The notes below the pieces were generated by a model, which was not told the DNA's origin, did no database searches, and saw only the letters and a list, made by a program, of their open reading frames with translations. Both the position numbers and the translations under genes were made by a program. Below, in pieces: positions 1-8,625 of a DNA stretch of 64,000 bases. The stretch is from contig NC_019682.1 of NCBI RefSeq assembly GCF_000316575.1, positions 4,400,001 through 4,464,000 of the forward strand. Direction: 5' to 3'. Every line of letters begins with the position of its first letter. The first letter of the stretch is position 1. The DNA is from Calothrix sp. PCC 7507 (GTDB lineage Bacteria > Cyanobacteriota > Cyanobacteriia > Cyanobacteriales > Nostocaceae).

Positions 1-754
1 GTCTTTTTAAATGTTCAACAGCAGTACAACCGTACTTTTCTTGGGCAAGTCTTTCCTGTGCTTTGGTTTCGAGTAGATGGGAGTGACGACACAAATTATA
101 GCGATCGCTTAACGCAATACACCCAGTAAACAAAGCATCTGAACACAATTGTATGCCCGTAGGGGCAACTAAAATTTCCACACCCTCGTCTGGGCGGTGA
201 AACTGTCTCACCGCCTCTTCAATGACTTCCAGGGTGGCTATAGTTGAACGAAAATAAGGCTCATGAGTTTGGGCTGACTCCCCGGATGGGATACCAGCGG
301 TAATCGATTCATCTTGAATTAGCGGGGCGACAAAGGCGCGAATTCCTACTTCTCGGTAAGCTTTGATGGCGGTGGCGATCGTTTCTAATTCTTTTCCGGG
401 AATTAACACCAGATGATCTACCACACTCGTACCACCGGAAAGGAGGGTTTCTACGGCTGTTCCCAAAGCGCTGAGATAAACCTGTTCTGGATCGAGGGGC
501 GCAAAATCATACAGTTCGGCTAGCCATAACTCTAAAGGCAAAACTGACATGATTCCCCGTTGCCACATTTCTGAGGAATGGGTGTGGGCGTTGAAAAATC
601 CCGGTAACAGGAGCTTATTTTTACCATCAATAACAGTACCCACAATGTCTAGATGCGTTGCAATAGCGGCAATTTTGCCATCCACTATCTGTACATCTAC
701 GGTGGTGTAACCGTCCTCAATAGCGATTAAAACATTCTGAATAGTAAAGGTCAT
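1..754 (-). CDS. TRZ/ATZ-type metal-dependent amidohydrolase (cytosine/guanine deaminase superfamily), C-terminus outside window
   Basis: The first 251 codons of a minus-strand gene that runs off the left edge; the start is the ATG at 754, with AAGG just upstream. Seen: the N-terminal beta-sandwich typical of the superfamily, then LLLPGFFNAHTHSSE with the HxH metal ligands at about residues 55-57, and a second histidine region, RHSHLLETKAQ, near residue 230. Such enzymes hydrolytically deaminate or dechlorinate N-heterocycles such as guanine, 8-oxoguanine or methylthioadenosine, in the cytoplasm. Its divergent placement 71 bp from an isochorismatase-fold amidase, in a locus with xanthine dehydrogenase and allantoinase-like genes, suggests a purine-derived substrate, but the specificity-determining C-terminal half is missing here. 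Confidence 0.85.
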   Translation of the reverse strand, partial: MTFTIQNVLIAIEDGYTTVDVQIVDGKIAAIATHLDIVGTVIDGKNKLLLPGFFNAHTHSSEMWQRGIMSVLPLELWLAELYDFAPLDPEQVYLSALGTAVETLLSGGTSVVDHLVLIPGKELETIATAIKAYREVGIRAFVAPLIQDESITAGIPSGESAQTHEPYFRSTIATLEVIEEAVRQFHRPDEGVEILVAPTGIQLCSDALFTGCIALSDRYNLCRHSHLLETKAQERLAQEKYGCTAVEHLKR

Positions 755-825
755 AATATTTAACCTTAATTAAGTAATTGAACGATTAACAGAAATTCAA
801 GTTACAAAATAGAAAAAGGTATTGG

Positions 826-1611
826 GTGTTGCAATTTATGGATTTACCTTTGCGGACATTGGGAGTTGCACCAAATGCTTGGAGAGTGAATCAAGCGATC
901 GCAGATATCACTCGTCCTCAAAAGACCCCACAACCCGTTATCTTAACAACAGATACTAAAAACCTGCGCCTAGACTTGGCAAAAGTAGCCATCCTCGTCA
1001 TAGATATGCAAAACGACTTCTGTCACCCTGATGGCTGGTTGGCGCATATCGGCGTAGATGTCACCCCAGCCCGCAAGCCCATAGAACCTTTACAAAACTT
1101 ACTTCCAGAACTCCGGGCGGCTAATGTGCCCGTAATTTGGGTAAATTGGGCAAATCGTCCCGACTTACTTAATATTAGTGCTGGCGTACTCCACGTTTAT
1201 AATCCTACAGGTGACGGCGTGGGATTAGGCGATCGCTTACCCAGCAACGGTGCTAAAGTACTGATGGCGGGTAGCTGGGCGGCGGCGGTAGTAGACGAAC
1301 TCCCACAGCTACTAGAAGATATTCGTGTGGATAAATACCGCATGAGTGGCTTTTGGGATACCCCCCTAGATAGCATCTTGCGGAACTTGGGAATAACGAC
1401 AATATTTTTTGCTGGTGTCAATGCTGACCAATGTGTACTGACTACACTGTGTGACGCCAATTTTTTAGGCTACGACTGCGTATTAGTGAAAGACTGCACC
1501 GCCACCACCTCACCTGACTATTGTTGGCTGGCGACATTATATAACGTCCAACAATGCTTCGGTTTTGTCACCGACTCACAAGCGATTTTAGAAGCGCTAA
1601 ATAGGCAATAG
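826..1611 (+). CDS. Isochorismatase-fold cysteine hydrolase (biuret/N-carbamoyl amide amidohydrolase-like)
   Basis: A 261-residue cysteine hydrolase. Seen: VAILVIDMQNDFC (catalytic Asp), the central GSW loop, and GVNADQCVLTT carrying the nucleophilic Cys after the family's cis-peptide. The stretch around residues 60-110 (a DMQNDFC block, then a PIEP helix and NRPDL) resembles biuret and triuret hydrolases as I remember them, rather than true isochorismatases. Family members cleave the C-N bond of small carbamoyl or ureido compounds. Together with the cupin, amidohydrolase and AllA-like genes this points to a role in ureide breakdown (inference). A GTG start at 826 is preceded by AAAAAGG; the ATG at 838 is the alternative. 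Confidence 0.8.
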   Translation: MLQFMDLPLRTLGVAPNAWRVNQAIADITRPQKTPQPVILTTDTKNLRLDLAKVAILVIDMQNDFCHPDGWLAHIGVDVTPARKPIEPLQNLLPELRAANVPVIWVNWANRPDLLNISAGVLHVYNPTGDGVGLGDRLPSNGAKVLMAGSWAAAVVDELPQLLEDIRVDKYRMSGFWDTPLDSILRNLGITTIFFAGVNADQCVLTTLCDANFLGYDCVLVKDCTATTSPDYCWLATLYNVQQCFGFVTDSQAILEALNRQ

Positions 1612-1622
1612 GCAATAGGGTA

Positions 1623-1670
1623 TGACAAATAACAAATAACAAATGACAAATGACAAATGACAAATGACAA
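1623..1670. repeat. Heptamer tandem repeat (TGACAAA / TAACAAA)
   Basis: Seven near-identical 7-base units in a row between the isochorismatase-like gene and the cupin gene. This short tandemly repeated repetitive (STRR) class is typical of filamentous cyanobacterial intergenic DNA. Confidence 0.85.
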
Positions 1671-1686
1671 CCTAAGAGATAAATAA

Positions 1687-2142
1687 ATGTCTACTACTAA
1701 ATGTGTAATTCCTGTTATCAAATCTCCTAAAGATTACCAAGTTTACCGCATCAGTCCTCATGATTCTAACAGGTTAGCAATTATCTTTGATTCCACCAAT
1801 GCTAATACTTCCCTGACTTGTTGTGTGGAAATTTTTGATGTGGGCGGACAAACACCACCAAATCGCCATCAATGGGCTGTAGAAATGTTTTTTGTTCTCA
1901 AAGGAGAAGGCATAGCTATTTGTGATGGTAAGAAAGTCGCTATTAAAACAGGAGATAGTATATTAGTACCTCCCACTGGCACGCACTTGATTAAAAATAC
2001 AGGTAACTCTCGCTTATATACACTGACTGTGATGGTTCCTAACGAAGACTTTTCGGAACTAATTCGTAGTGGTACTCGCATAGAATTAGATGCAGAAGAT
2101 ATGGCAGTTTTGGGACGAGTAGATGCTTTAATGCCTGTGTGA
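1687..2142 (+). CDS. Small cupin-domain protein
   Basis: A 151-residue single-domain cupin. Seen: a cupin motif 1-like segment around residues 58-75 (RHQWAVEMFFVLKGEG), then a GDSILVPPTGTHLIKNTG segment matching cupin motif 2 with its histidine. The usual HxH of motif 1 is reduced to one His before the conserved Glu, so metal binding may be weaker or use different ligands. It follows the isochorismatase-fold amidase after only 75 bp and is probably co-transcribed. Cupins in ureide pathways can be ureidoglycine aminohydrolases, but those are double-domain and longer, so the substrate here remains unknown. Confidence 0.8.
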   Translation: MSTTKCVIPVIKSPKDYQVYRISPHDSNRLAIIFDSTNANTSLTCCVEIFDVGGQTPPNRHQWAVEMFFVLKGEGIAICDGKKVAIKTGDSILVPPTGTHLIKNTGNSRLYTLTVMVPNEDFSELIRSGTRIELDAEDMAVLGRVDALMPV

Positions 2143-2164
2143 AATATTCGCCATCACTCAACTT

Positions 2165-2401
2165 TGTAGCGTGCGTTACGCTAACGCGATAACGCACCTG
2201 AATTTTTGAGGTGGATGAACGGAGTTGTGAGCCTCGCCGACGAGTATTAATTGTTGTAGCGCTGCCATGTTTGACACTGATTATATGGTCAACTTGACAG
2301 CTTAAGCCGTCTACTTCTGGATATAAACAATACTTGCATATATGGGCGGTGCGATCGCTAACTAAACGCCGCAATTCTGCACTAATATATACACAAGACA
2401 T
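2165..2401 (-). pseudogene. HNH endonuclease remnant
   Basis: The first ~52 codons (2401 down to about 2246) encode an HNH-type N-terminus: a start like ISAELRRLVSDRTAHICKYC with the first Cys pair, then QVDHIISVKHGSATT with the DH of the HNH core. The second zinc-knuckle/Asn half of the domain is missing. It is replaced by arginine- and serine-rich nonsense derived from a palindromic repeat, and the frame then runs antisense into the cupin gene. The intact family is about 80-100 residues. Loss of the catalytic half makes this almost certainly a decayed gene. Confidence 0.7.
2171..2197. repeat. Small GC-rich palindrome (GTGCGTTA...TAACGCAC)
   Basis: GTGCGTTA at 2171 and TAACGCAC ending at 2197 are inverted around a short centre that itself contains GCTAACGC. 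It sits where the HNH gene loses homology, so its insertion may have caused or followed the decay. Confidence 0.7.
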
Positions 2402-2420
2402 TTTGAATACTCACTTAGCA

Positions 2421-2663
2421 TTAATGTACTGATGAGCTTTTGCTTTTGCTAAAGTCATAATGCTCTAGCATCAGGAAATAATGTAACTCTTGCTGGTCAC
2501 TTCCTACAAGGCCTTCAGTTTTTGCGCGCTCAACCAAATCCTCTAAACGGTCTTTGGCTGCATCCGAGAGTTTGAAATCGATAACACTTTGGGGAGTGGT
2601 TCCAGCAGCAATAAACTCTATAATTTCATCGTAGACTTTGGCTATATTTACAGATGTCGTCAT
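2421..2663 (-). CDS. Small conserved cyanobacterial protein, C-terminus frameshifted
   Basis: 80 residues, acidic and alpha-helical (begins MTTSVNIAKVYDEIIEFIAA). I recognise it as a small cyanobacterial family normally encoded just upstream of a small HNH nuclease, as here; its function is unknown. The last 13 residues (after LEH) look wrong. Restoring two bases in the GAGCATTATGAC stretch would give an EHIM...LAKAKAHQYINAK ending with a stop 12 bases before the HNH start, which fits the family better. Both members of the pair therefore appear damaged. Confidence 0.6.
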   Translation of the reverse strand: MTTSVNIAKVYDEIIEFIAAGTTPQSVIDFKLSDAAKDRLEDLVERAKTEGLVGSDQQELHYFLMLEHYDFSKSKSSSVH

Positions 2664-2680
2664 CAGATTACCTCTTGAAA

Positions 2681-4843
2681 TTAATCTAAGTTAGACTCAA
2701 ATTTTCGATAAAGGGAAGGAACAAGAACAACACGAAAACCGAAATTATCACAACGGTTGTCGAAAGTATACCCATTGCGGTTAGCGCTACGGCAGTTGTC
2801 TGGGAGGCTTACCCAAGAACCGCCACGCAAAATTCGATATTCATTATTATTTTTACTTAACCAAGCACGACCATTAGCTGGCGCTTCGTGATAATCTCCG
2901 TGCCATTTATCCTGACACCATTCCCACACATTACCATGCATATCAAACAAACCAAAGGCGTTGGCAGGAAATTTGCCTACATCGGTGGTTTCCATAAAAG
3001 TTCCGTAATTCGCTAAATCTGTTGTAATTGTTTCACCACAATAAAACGGGGTAGTCGTTCCTCCACGACAAGCATATTCCCACTCAGCTTCACTCGGTAA
3101 GCGATAAATTCTCCCAGTATGTTGAGATATGCGATCGCAAAACTCCACCGCATCATCCCAAGACACTTGTTCCACAGGTAGATTTGCACCTTTAAAATAG
3201 GATGGGTCGGGATTTAGATCAATATTTACTTTACCAAAAGCAGCAACGGCTCGCCATTGAGCTTGGGTGACAGGAAATTTACCCATGAAAAAGGGTTGAA
3301 TGGTGACGGTATGCTGCGGACTTTCAGAATCACGTCGTCCTTTCTCATTGTCTGGGGAACCCATGAGAAAGTTACCGCCAGGAATTGCAACCATATCCAA
3401 CACGAAGCCATTACCAGGGTTTTCTATGAAATACTCAGCGCGTCCCCGTCCATAGTTAATGTCCCAGGATTTTCCTATACCCAAAAATCCTGGTTTGAGC
3501 GTTAAAGTGGCGGTTTCAAATTCAAAAGTCTGAGTTTGGATAACTGAGGGCGATTTTGGTTTTGCTTGTGGTGTCTGAGGAATAACCGGGATAACTAGGG
3601 GTGATTTTGGTGTTGGCTGTGGTGTCTGAGGAACAACTCGTTGGATAACTGGGGGCGATTGTGGCCTTGGCTGCGGTTCTTGGGGAAACACCCGTGCTTG
3701 TATCGCCGCGATATCCTCATCCCGTAGTCCTAAATATTGCTGATAGTCTTGCAAATCCTTTTGCATCGCCTGGTTAAAAGGATATTGTTGCTTAACTGCG
3801 TCAATTAACGCCTGTTCATATTCCTCTAACTTGCCTTCATACTCTCGATAGGGTTTGAGGACTTGTTCGTTAATTTCCCTGGCTTCATCCGCAGATAATC
3901 CCAACTCCAGGCGCTGAGATTCCAGGATTCTCAATGCAAAGACAGAAAAATTCCCCTGTCCTTGTTGTGCGCGCAGTCTGGCTTCTTGCAGGTATGCTTC
4001 TTTGGCAGAGTTAACAATAACTGTAGGCGTTATGGGCGATGACGAAGGTGAAGTGAAAGCTTGCAGTACTTCAGCTGCTTTTGCATAGCGCAAACTATGG
4101 TGACGACGCACCATTTTAGTTAAAACTTCCGCCAGATGGTCACTTACTTGTGCTTGGTGTTGCCAAATAATTTCACCAGTTAACGGTTCTTCTTGTAAAT
4201 CAAAAGGTAAAATGCCTGTCAAAGCTTGAATTATCGTCATCCCCACAGCATAGACATCACTACCTAAACAGGGTTTACCATTCTTTTGCTCATTGGGCAT
4301 ATATCCCGCAGTACCAATAACTACGCTGGAATTGACTTCCCCTTGAGTGTTCACCATCAATGTCCCAAGTTCTTTTACTGCCCCAAAGTCAATCAAGAAA
4401 ATCCTACCATCCTGCTGTCGGCGCATGAGGTTTTGGGGTTTGATATCGCGGTGAATGACTCCTTGACCATGAACAAAAGATAAAACTTCTAAAACGTCTT
4501 GCAACAACTTAGTTGCATAACCTTCACTCAACCGCTTACCAGGAATCATTTCTCGACTCAGGTCTTGACCTTCGATAAATTCCTGAACTATGTAAAGATG
4601 TTGGTCTTGGCTAAAATGGGCGAGTAGTTGGGGAATTTGCGGATGTTTACCTAGCCTTTCGAGGATCGCAGCTTCTTTTTCAAAGAACTCAATAACGCGG
4701 GGATTTGACTGGTTAGGACGCAGTTGCTTGACGACACACAAAGGTTTGCTTGGTTGCAAAATATCCCTAGCGAGGTAAGTAACCGCAAACCCCCCGCCAC
4801 CCAACGTCTGACTAATTTCGTAGCGCCCAGCCAGTATACTCAA
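2681..4843 (-). CDS. Serine/threonine protein kinase fused to an FGE-sulfatase (SUMF1-like) domain
   Basis: An N-terminal Hanks-type kinase: glycine loop LGGGGFAVTYLA, VVKQL lysine, catalytic HRDIKPQN, and DFGAVKE, spanning about the first 270 residues. A helical and proline-rich linker with PQTPQP-type repeats follows. The C-terminal ~230 residues form a formylglycine-generating-enzyme-like domain (MVAIPGGNFLMGSPDNEKG, NPVSW-like and RGGSWVSLPDNCRSANR segments). Such fusions are common in cyanobacteria and probably phosphorylate or sense partner proteins; no substrate can be named. No ATG or GTG fits the N-terminus. I prefer the TTG at 4843, giving MSILAGRYEI as in related kinases; the open frame extends to a TTG at 4939. 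Confidence 0.85.
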   Translation of the reverse strand: MSILAGRYEISQTLGGGGFAVTYLARDILQPSKPLCVVKQLRPNQSNPRVIEFFEKEAAILERLGKHPQIPQLLAHFSQDQHLYIVQEFIEGQDLSREMIPGKRLSEGYATKLLQDVLEVLSFVHGQGVIHRDIKPQNLMRRQQDGRIFLIDFGAVKELGTLMVNTQGEVNSSVVIGTAGYMPNEQKNGKPCLGSDVYAVGMTIIQALTGILPFDLQEEPLTGEIIWQHQAQVSDHLAEVLTKMVRRHHSLRYAKAAEVLQAFTSPSSSPITPTVIVNSAKEAYLQEARLRAQQGQGNFSVFALRILESQRLELGLSADEAREINEQVLKPYREYEGKLEEYEQALIDAVKQQYPFNQAMQKDLQDYQQYLGLRDEDIAAIQARVFPQEPQPRPQSPPVIQRVVPQTPQPTPKSPLVIPVIPQTPQAKPKSPSVIQTQTFEFETATLTLKPGFLGIGKSWDINYGRGRAEYFIENPGNGFVLDMVAIPGGNFLMGSPDNEKGRRDSESPQHTVTIQPFFMGKFPVTQAQWRAVAAFGKVNIDLNPDPSYFKGANLPVEQVSWDDAVEFCDRISQHTGRIYRLPSEAEWEYACRGGTTTPFYCGETITTDLANYGTFMETTDVGKFPANAFGLFDMHGNVWEWCQDKWHGDYHEAPANGRAWLSKNNNEYRILRGGSWVSLPDNCRSANRNGYTFDNRCDNFGFRVVLVPSLYRKFESNLD

Positions 4844-5080
4844 AATGACAGTTAAATTTAAGAAACTGATGCTTTTGAGTATAGCGGTTACTAAATGTAC
4901 CTGACAAGACAACGCATAGGGCTTTAAGAAACCCAACAAAGCCTCGGAAATTTTGGGTTTCGTTCCTTAGCCCAACCTACACTTAAAACTAAAGGTAAAT
5001 TCTTTGTGTCTTTGCGTCTTTGCGTGAGACTAAATCATACTTTCAATCAGCAACGCTAAATTGATGTTAGGAGTAATTCC

Positions 5081-5827
5081 GTGGTTCTACAAATTCCACC
5101 CATTCAAAAAGAACCAAATGTTATTTGGGAACCACTCCCAGACGACTACATTTTACCTGATGATCCAGTAGAAAATATTCAACAACGATCTCTTGCTGCT
5201 GCACTCACCGATGCTTTAGGATCTGCCGGATTTATTCTACCTGAAATGTTGATTGGCTCCAATTTTGGACTCGTCGCCACAATCAACAAAAAAATTATTG
5301 TCAAAGCACCTGACTGGTTTTACGTCCCGCAAGTGCAGTCAGTAGCCGTTGATGTAATTCGTCGTAGTTACACCCAAAATTTAGAGGGTGCTGCTGTTGC
5401 GGTGGTGATGGAATTTCTTTCAGACACAGAAGGTGGAGAACTCTCAGTCCGCTCAACTCCACCCTATGGTAAGCTCTACTTCTACGAACGGATTTTGAAA
5501 GTTCCCACTTACGTCACCTACGACCCCTACGAACCTAGTCTAGAAGTGCGCTGTTTGCAAAATGAACAATACACATTGCAACAAGCAGATACCAATGGGC
5601 GTTTTTGGATTCCTGAGTTAGAGTTATTTCTCGGAATTTGGCGAGGTGAAAGATTATGCCAAACTACAAACTGGCTGCGGTGGTGGGATAGGGAAGGTAA
5701 TTTGCTGTTATGGAGTCAAGAAAAGGTTGAACAGGAACGCCAACGTGCTGAACAAGAACGCCAGCGTGCTGATATATTAGCAGCTAAGTTACGCGAGCTA
5801 GGAATTGATCCTAATACCCTTTCTTGA
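5081..5827 (+). CDS. Uma2-family putative endonuclease (DUF820)
   Basis: 248 residues with the PD-(D/E)XK-type Uma2 core: KAPDWFYVP (Asp), AVVMEFLSDTEGGE (Glu) and GKLYFYERILKVPTYVTYDP. It ends in a short charged coiled coil (two EQERQRA repeats) and the IDPNTL tail usual for this family. It starts at GTG 5081 behind TTAGGAG. Uma2 proteins are hugely expanded in cyanobacteria and their biological role is unsettled; a nuclease fold is established, activity here is inferred. Confidence 0.88.
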   Translation: MVLQIPPIQKEPNVIWEPLPDDYILPDDPVENIQQRSLAAALTDALGSAGFILPEMLIGSNFGLVATINKKIIVKAPDWFYVPQVQSVAVDVIRRSYTQNLEGAAVAVVMEFLSDTEGGELSVRSTPPYGKLYFYERILKVPTYVTYDPYEPSLEVRCLQNEQYTLQQADTNGRFWIPELELFLGIWRGERLCQTTNWLRWWDREGNLLLWSQEKVEQERQRAEQERQRADILAAKLRELGIDPNTLS

Positions 5828-5870
5828 ATCAGTTATCAGTTATCAAGGTTTCAGTCGGAATAACAATTAC

Positions 5871-6059
5871 TCAATCCTTGCTACTTTTTTTCTTTTTATC
5901 TAATGCCTCCTGAATTGCTTCTCTACAGAATTCAGGAGGATTTTCTTGTTGTTGTACCTCTTCTTTCATTTCTTTAGTGACACGAAAATTTAATTGTTCT
6001 GTTAGTTCTTTACTTGGTGGATTACCAAAATTTTCTGGTTTACCCTTGGGATTAGGCAT
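5871..6059 (-). CDS. Small ribbon-helix-helix-like hypothetical protein
   Basis: 62 residues, very polar. The segment LTEQLNFRVTKEMKEEV followed by EFCREAIQEAL has the strand-helix-helix spacing of MetJ/Arc-type DNA-binding domains. It lies tail-to-tail with the Uma2 gene (44 bp apart). It might be a small regulator or an orphan antitoxin; no toxin partner is adjacent. Confidence 0.5.
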   Translation of the reverse strand: MPNPKGKPENFGNPPSKELTEQLNFRVTKEMKEEVQQQENPPEFCREAIQEALDKKKKSSKD

Positions 6060-6114
6060 TATTGAGAGATGTAAATATACCTTGAACCGATGTTAGCAAC
6101 GGTTTAGAGTTTAA

Positions 6115-6155
6115 ATCGGTGGGTAATCTGTCTGGAAAACTAGTAACCCACCGAT
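6115..6155. repeat. Inverted repeat ATCGGTGGGT/ACCCACCGAT
   Basis: Perfect 10-bp arms (6115-6124 and 6146-6155) with a 21-base loop, between the divergent genes at 6059 and 6186. It may be an operator-like site or a dispersed palindrome. Confidence 0.6.
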
Positions 6156-6185
6156 ACCACTTTTATCAAGAGGTAACTCTATTTT

Positions 6186-6563
6186 ATGTTCACAAGGTCA
6201 GAACTTGAAATCAAGACGATTGAAGAATTGCGTAACTTATGCCGTAGGTATGGTGTCAAGCCAATTGGCAACATTGGTTACAAAATCTCTTACATCACAT
6301 CTTTAATGGCTTTCCCGGTGCTAGCACTGCGACAAATGAAGGAAAGCAGGGGATTAAAAACTCCTAGTTTTGGCAGCGTTAAAGAAATGGGAATAGCGCT
6401 AGATGAAATGGGAACACCCACAAATGAGCAAGTAGCGTTAATCAGGATATCCCTTGAGGGTAGGAGGATGGGTTATCCAGATAGATATGAGCAAGAAAAA
6501 TTATTGAGCCTGTACAAGGCTAAATTATTACTAGAGGAAATTATTGGATTGCTGAATCAGTAA
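6186..6563 (+). CDS. Hypothetical protein with SAP/Rho-N-like N-terminus
   Basis: 125 residues. The start (MFTRSELEIKTIEELRNLCR) and the following GVKPIGNIGYKISYI look like a SAP- or Rho-N-type helix-extended-loop-helix, a nucleic-acid-binding fold. The C-terminal half is helical with no recognisable motif. It stands alone between a divergent small gene and a hairpin at 6574-6599. Function unknown. Confidence 0.6.
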   Translation: MFTRSELEIKTIEELRNLCRRYGVKPIGNIGYKISYITSLMAFPVLALRQMKESRGLKTPSFGSVKEMGIALDEMGTPTNEQVALIRISLEGRRMGYPDRYEQEKLLSLYKAKLLLEEIIGLLNQ

Positions 6564-6573
6564 TAATTACCTA

Positions 6574-6599
6574 GCCCACCAAACCCTGATCTGGTGGGC
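6574..6599 (+). terminator. Hairpin downstream of the 125-residue gene
   Basis: GCCCACCA and TGGTGGGC (8-bp perfect arms) lie 11 bases after the stop codon. No T-tract follows, so it is either a weak terminator or one of the dispersed GCCCACC palindromes of this genome. Confidence 0.4.
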
Positions 6600-6679
6600 A
6601 ATGCTCACTCTACTACTACGGATACTACTTGTTTGTTCCTTTGCGTCTTTGCGCCTTTGCGTGAGATATTCATCCCTCC

Positions 6680-8338
6680 ATGTACAAAGTCCTTCCCAAA
6701 CAAACCGCCTCTATGCACACTCGTGACGGTGTGCGCCTGGATGCAGATGTTTATCGCCCTGATGCTGAGGGTGAATTTCCGGTATTATTAATGCGACAAC
6801 CCTATGGTAGAGCGATCGCATCTACGGTTGTTTACGCCCATCCTACTTGGTATGCTGCCCACGGTTACATCGTAGTCATTCAAGATGTCCGGGGAAGGGG
6901 AACATCTGGAGGCGAATTTCAGCTATTTGCTAATGAAATTGCTGATGGTGAAGACACCGTCAACTGGGCGGCAAATCTACCAAATAGTAATGGCAAAGTC
7001 GGCATGTATGGCTTTTCTTATCAAGGCATGACACAGCTATATGCCGCAGCCGCTAAACCACACGCTTTAAAGACAATTTGCCCGGCAATGATTGGCTATG
7101 ATTTGTATACAGATTGGGCTTATGAAGGAGGTGCATTTTGTTTACAAACTAATCTTGCTTGGGCAATTCAATTAGCAACAGAAACTGCCCGATTACGAAA
7201 AGATCAAACAGCCTATCAAGCATTACTTACTGCGTCTCACAATCTACCTGTAACTAATCCCGAAATTCTCCAACAACTCGCCCCAGAATCGTTTTATCAC
7301 GATTGGCTAGCTCATCCTCAACCAGATTCATATTGGGAAGAACTTTCACCCAAGCGCCACTTGCAAGCAGTCGATTTACCTATGTTTCATATTGGCGGAT
7401 GGTTTGATACTTATTTGCGGGGGACTCTGCATTTATATAAAGATATGGCAGCCCGTAGCTTAACATCACAACATCTGTTAATTGGTCCGTGGGCACATTT
7501 ACCTTGGGCACGTAAAGTTGGTGAAGTTGACTTTGGTGTCAAGGCGATGAGTCCTGTTGATAAAATGCAAATCCGCTGGTTTGATCAGTTTCTTAAAGAT
7601 GTAGATACAGGTTTATTGCAAGAACAGCCTGTCTGTTTATTTGAGATGGGTAGTAATATTTGGCGCAGTTTTCCTAGTGTACCTACAACAAACCATAAAT
7701 CATATTTCTTGTCAACCACCGGACTAGCCAGCATTCGCGAAGACTCCGGAACCCTTATTTCCCATGCCCCATACTTCGACTGCGCTCAGTACAAGTGCCC
7801 CATCCCCCATGCCCTAGATGTATTAGTTCACGACCCCTGGCGACCAGTGCAGGCATTGGGTGGTCATGCGGCAATTCCAGGGGGTATATTTGAGCGAATG
7901 CACATTGATTGTCGTTCTGATGCCTTAACTTATACTAGTGAACCATTGACAGAAAACTTACATTTAGCAGGAGATACCATAGTGGAAATCTCCTGTAGTG
8001 CTGATACACCTAGTTATGATTTATGTGCTGTGCTATCGGAAGTTTATCTTGATGGGCGGGTCTATAATTTGACTCAAGGTTACATTCATTGTCGAGATAG
8101 CACAAACTCTGTTACTAAAAAAATTCCCTTGCAAATGACTTGTGTACGGATTGCCAAAGGTCATGCTTTGCGTCTAAGTTTGAGTGCTGCGTGTTTTCCT
8201 GCCTACGCCATGAATTCCGGTAATGGCGCAGTAATTAGTAGCGACGATTTATTAGCTGCTCAGATTATCACACTAACAGTCAGTTGCGGTGGCGAGACTC
8301 ATTCCCAAGTTTTGTTACCTATAATTACACCTGCTTAA
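6680..8338 (+). CDS. CocE/NonD-family alpha/beta-hydrolase (peptidase S15-like)
   Basis: 552 residues. Seen: oxyanion region DVRGRGTSGGEF (about 69-80), nucleophile elbow GFSYQG with Ser113, and a HIGGWFDTYLRG segment carrying the acid residue region. A C-terminal jelly-roll domain contains AIPGGIFERM. This is the X-Pro dipeptidyl-peptidase/cocaine-esterase fold. Members cleave esters or amides (aminoacyl esters, glutaryl-7-ACA, cocaine); the substrate is not predictable. An ATG start directly follows a region with AGATATTC and no strong ribosome site. The neighbourhood suggests a catabolic role, but it is not a known purine-pathway enzyme. Confidence 0.85.
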   Translation: MYKVLPKQTASMHTRDGVRLDADVYRPDAEGEFPVLLMRQPYGRAIASTVVYAHPTWYAAHGYIVVIQDVRGRGTSGGEFQLFANEIADGEDTVNWAANLPNSNGKVGMYGFSYQGMTQLYAAAAKPHALKTICPAMIGYDLYTDWAYEGGAFCLQTNLAWAIQLATETARLRKDQTAYQALLTASHNLPVTNPEILQQLAPESFYHDWLAHPQPDSYWEELSPKRHLQAVDLPMFHIGGWFDTYLRGTLHLYKDMAARSLTSQHLLIGPWAHLPWARKVGEVDFGVKAMSPVDKMQIRWFDQFLKDVDTGLLQEQPVCLFEMGSNIWRSFPSVPTTNHKSYFLSTTGLASIREDSGTLISHAPYFDCAQYKCPIPHALDVLVHDPWRPVQALGGHAAIPGGIFERMHIDCRSDALTYTSEPLTENLHLAGDTIVEISCSADTPSYDLCAVLSEVYLDGRVYNLTQGYIHCRDSTNSVTKKIPLQMTCVRIAKGHALRLSLSAACFPAYAMNSGNGAVISSDDLLAAQIITLTVSCGGETHSQVLLPIITPA

Positions 8339-8430
8339 TTTTTGAGTATATGTATTAGTAAGTCCGCATAAATCAAGTTAATTTCTCAGGAATATTTCCC
8401 AAAAGTTTGTTCTTTTTCTTCAAGAAAAAA

Positions 8431-8535
8431 TATAGCGGTTTTCAGATCAGTGAGCTACAGATTTAAATCGCAAAGCCTGTAGGGGCGGGAAAAACCCGCC
8501 CTTGACTGTATTGCATCAGACAGAGAACCGCTATA
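8431..8535. repeat. MITE-like element, GTAGGGGCGGG palindrome family (copy 1)
   Basis: Ends TATAGCGGTT and AACCGCTATA form terminal inverted repeats of about 20 bases. The middle carries a GGGCGGGaaaaaCCCGCCC hairpin. Related copies lie at 10494-10578 and 11190-11275. Confidence 0.65.
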
Positions 8536-8625
8536 TATTAATTTAAACCAGTATATAAATGAGATGCTCCCAATAAAAATTTAGTGCTTCTGCAACAGAT
8601 AAAAATTAGGTGAAGGAGATTTAAT

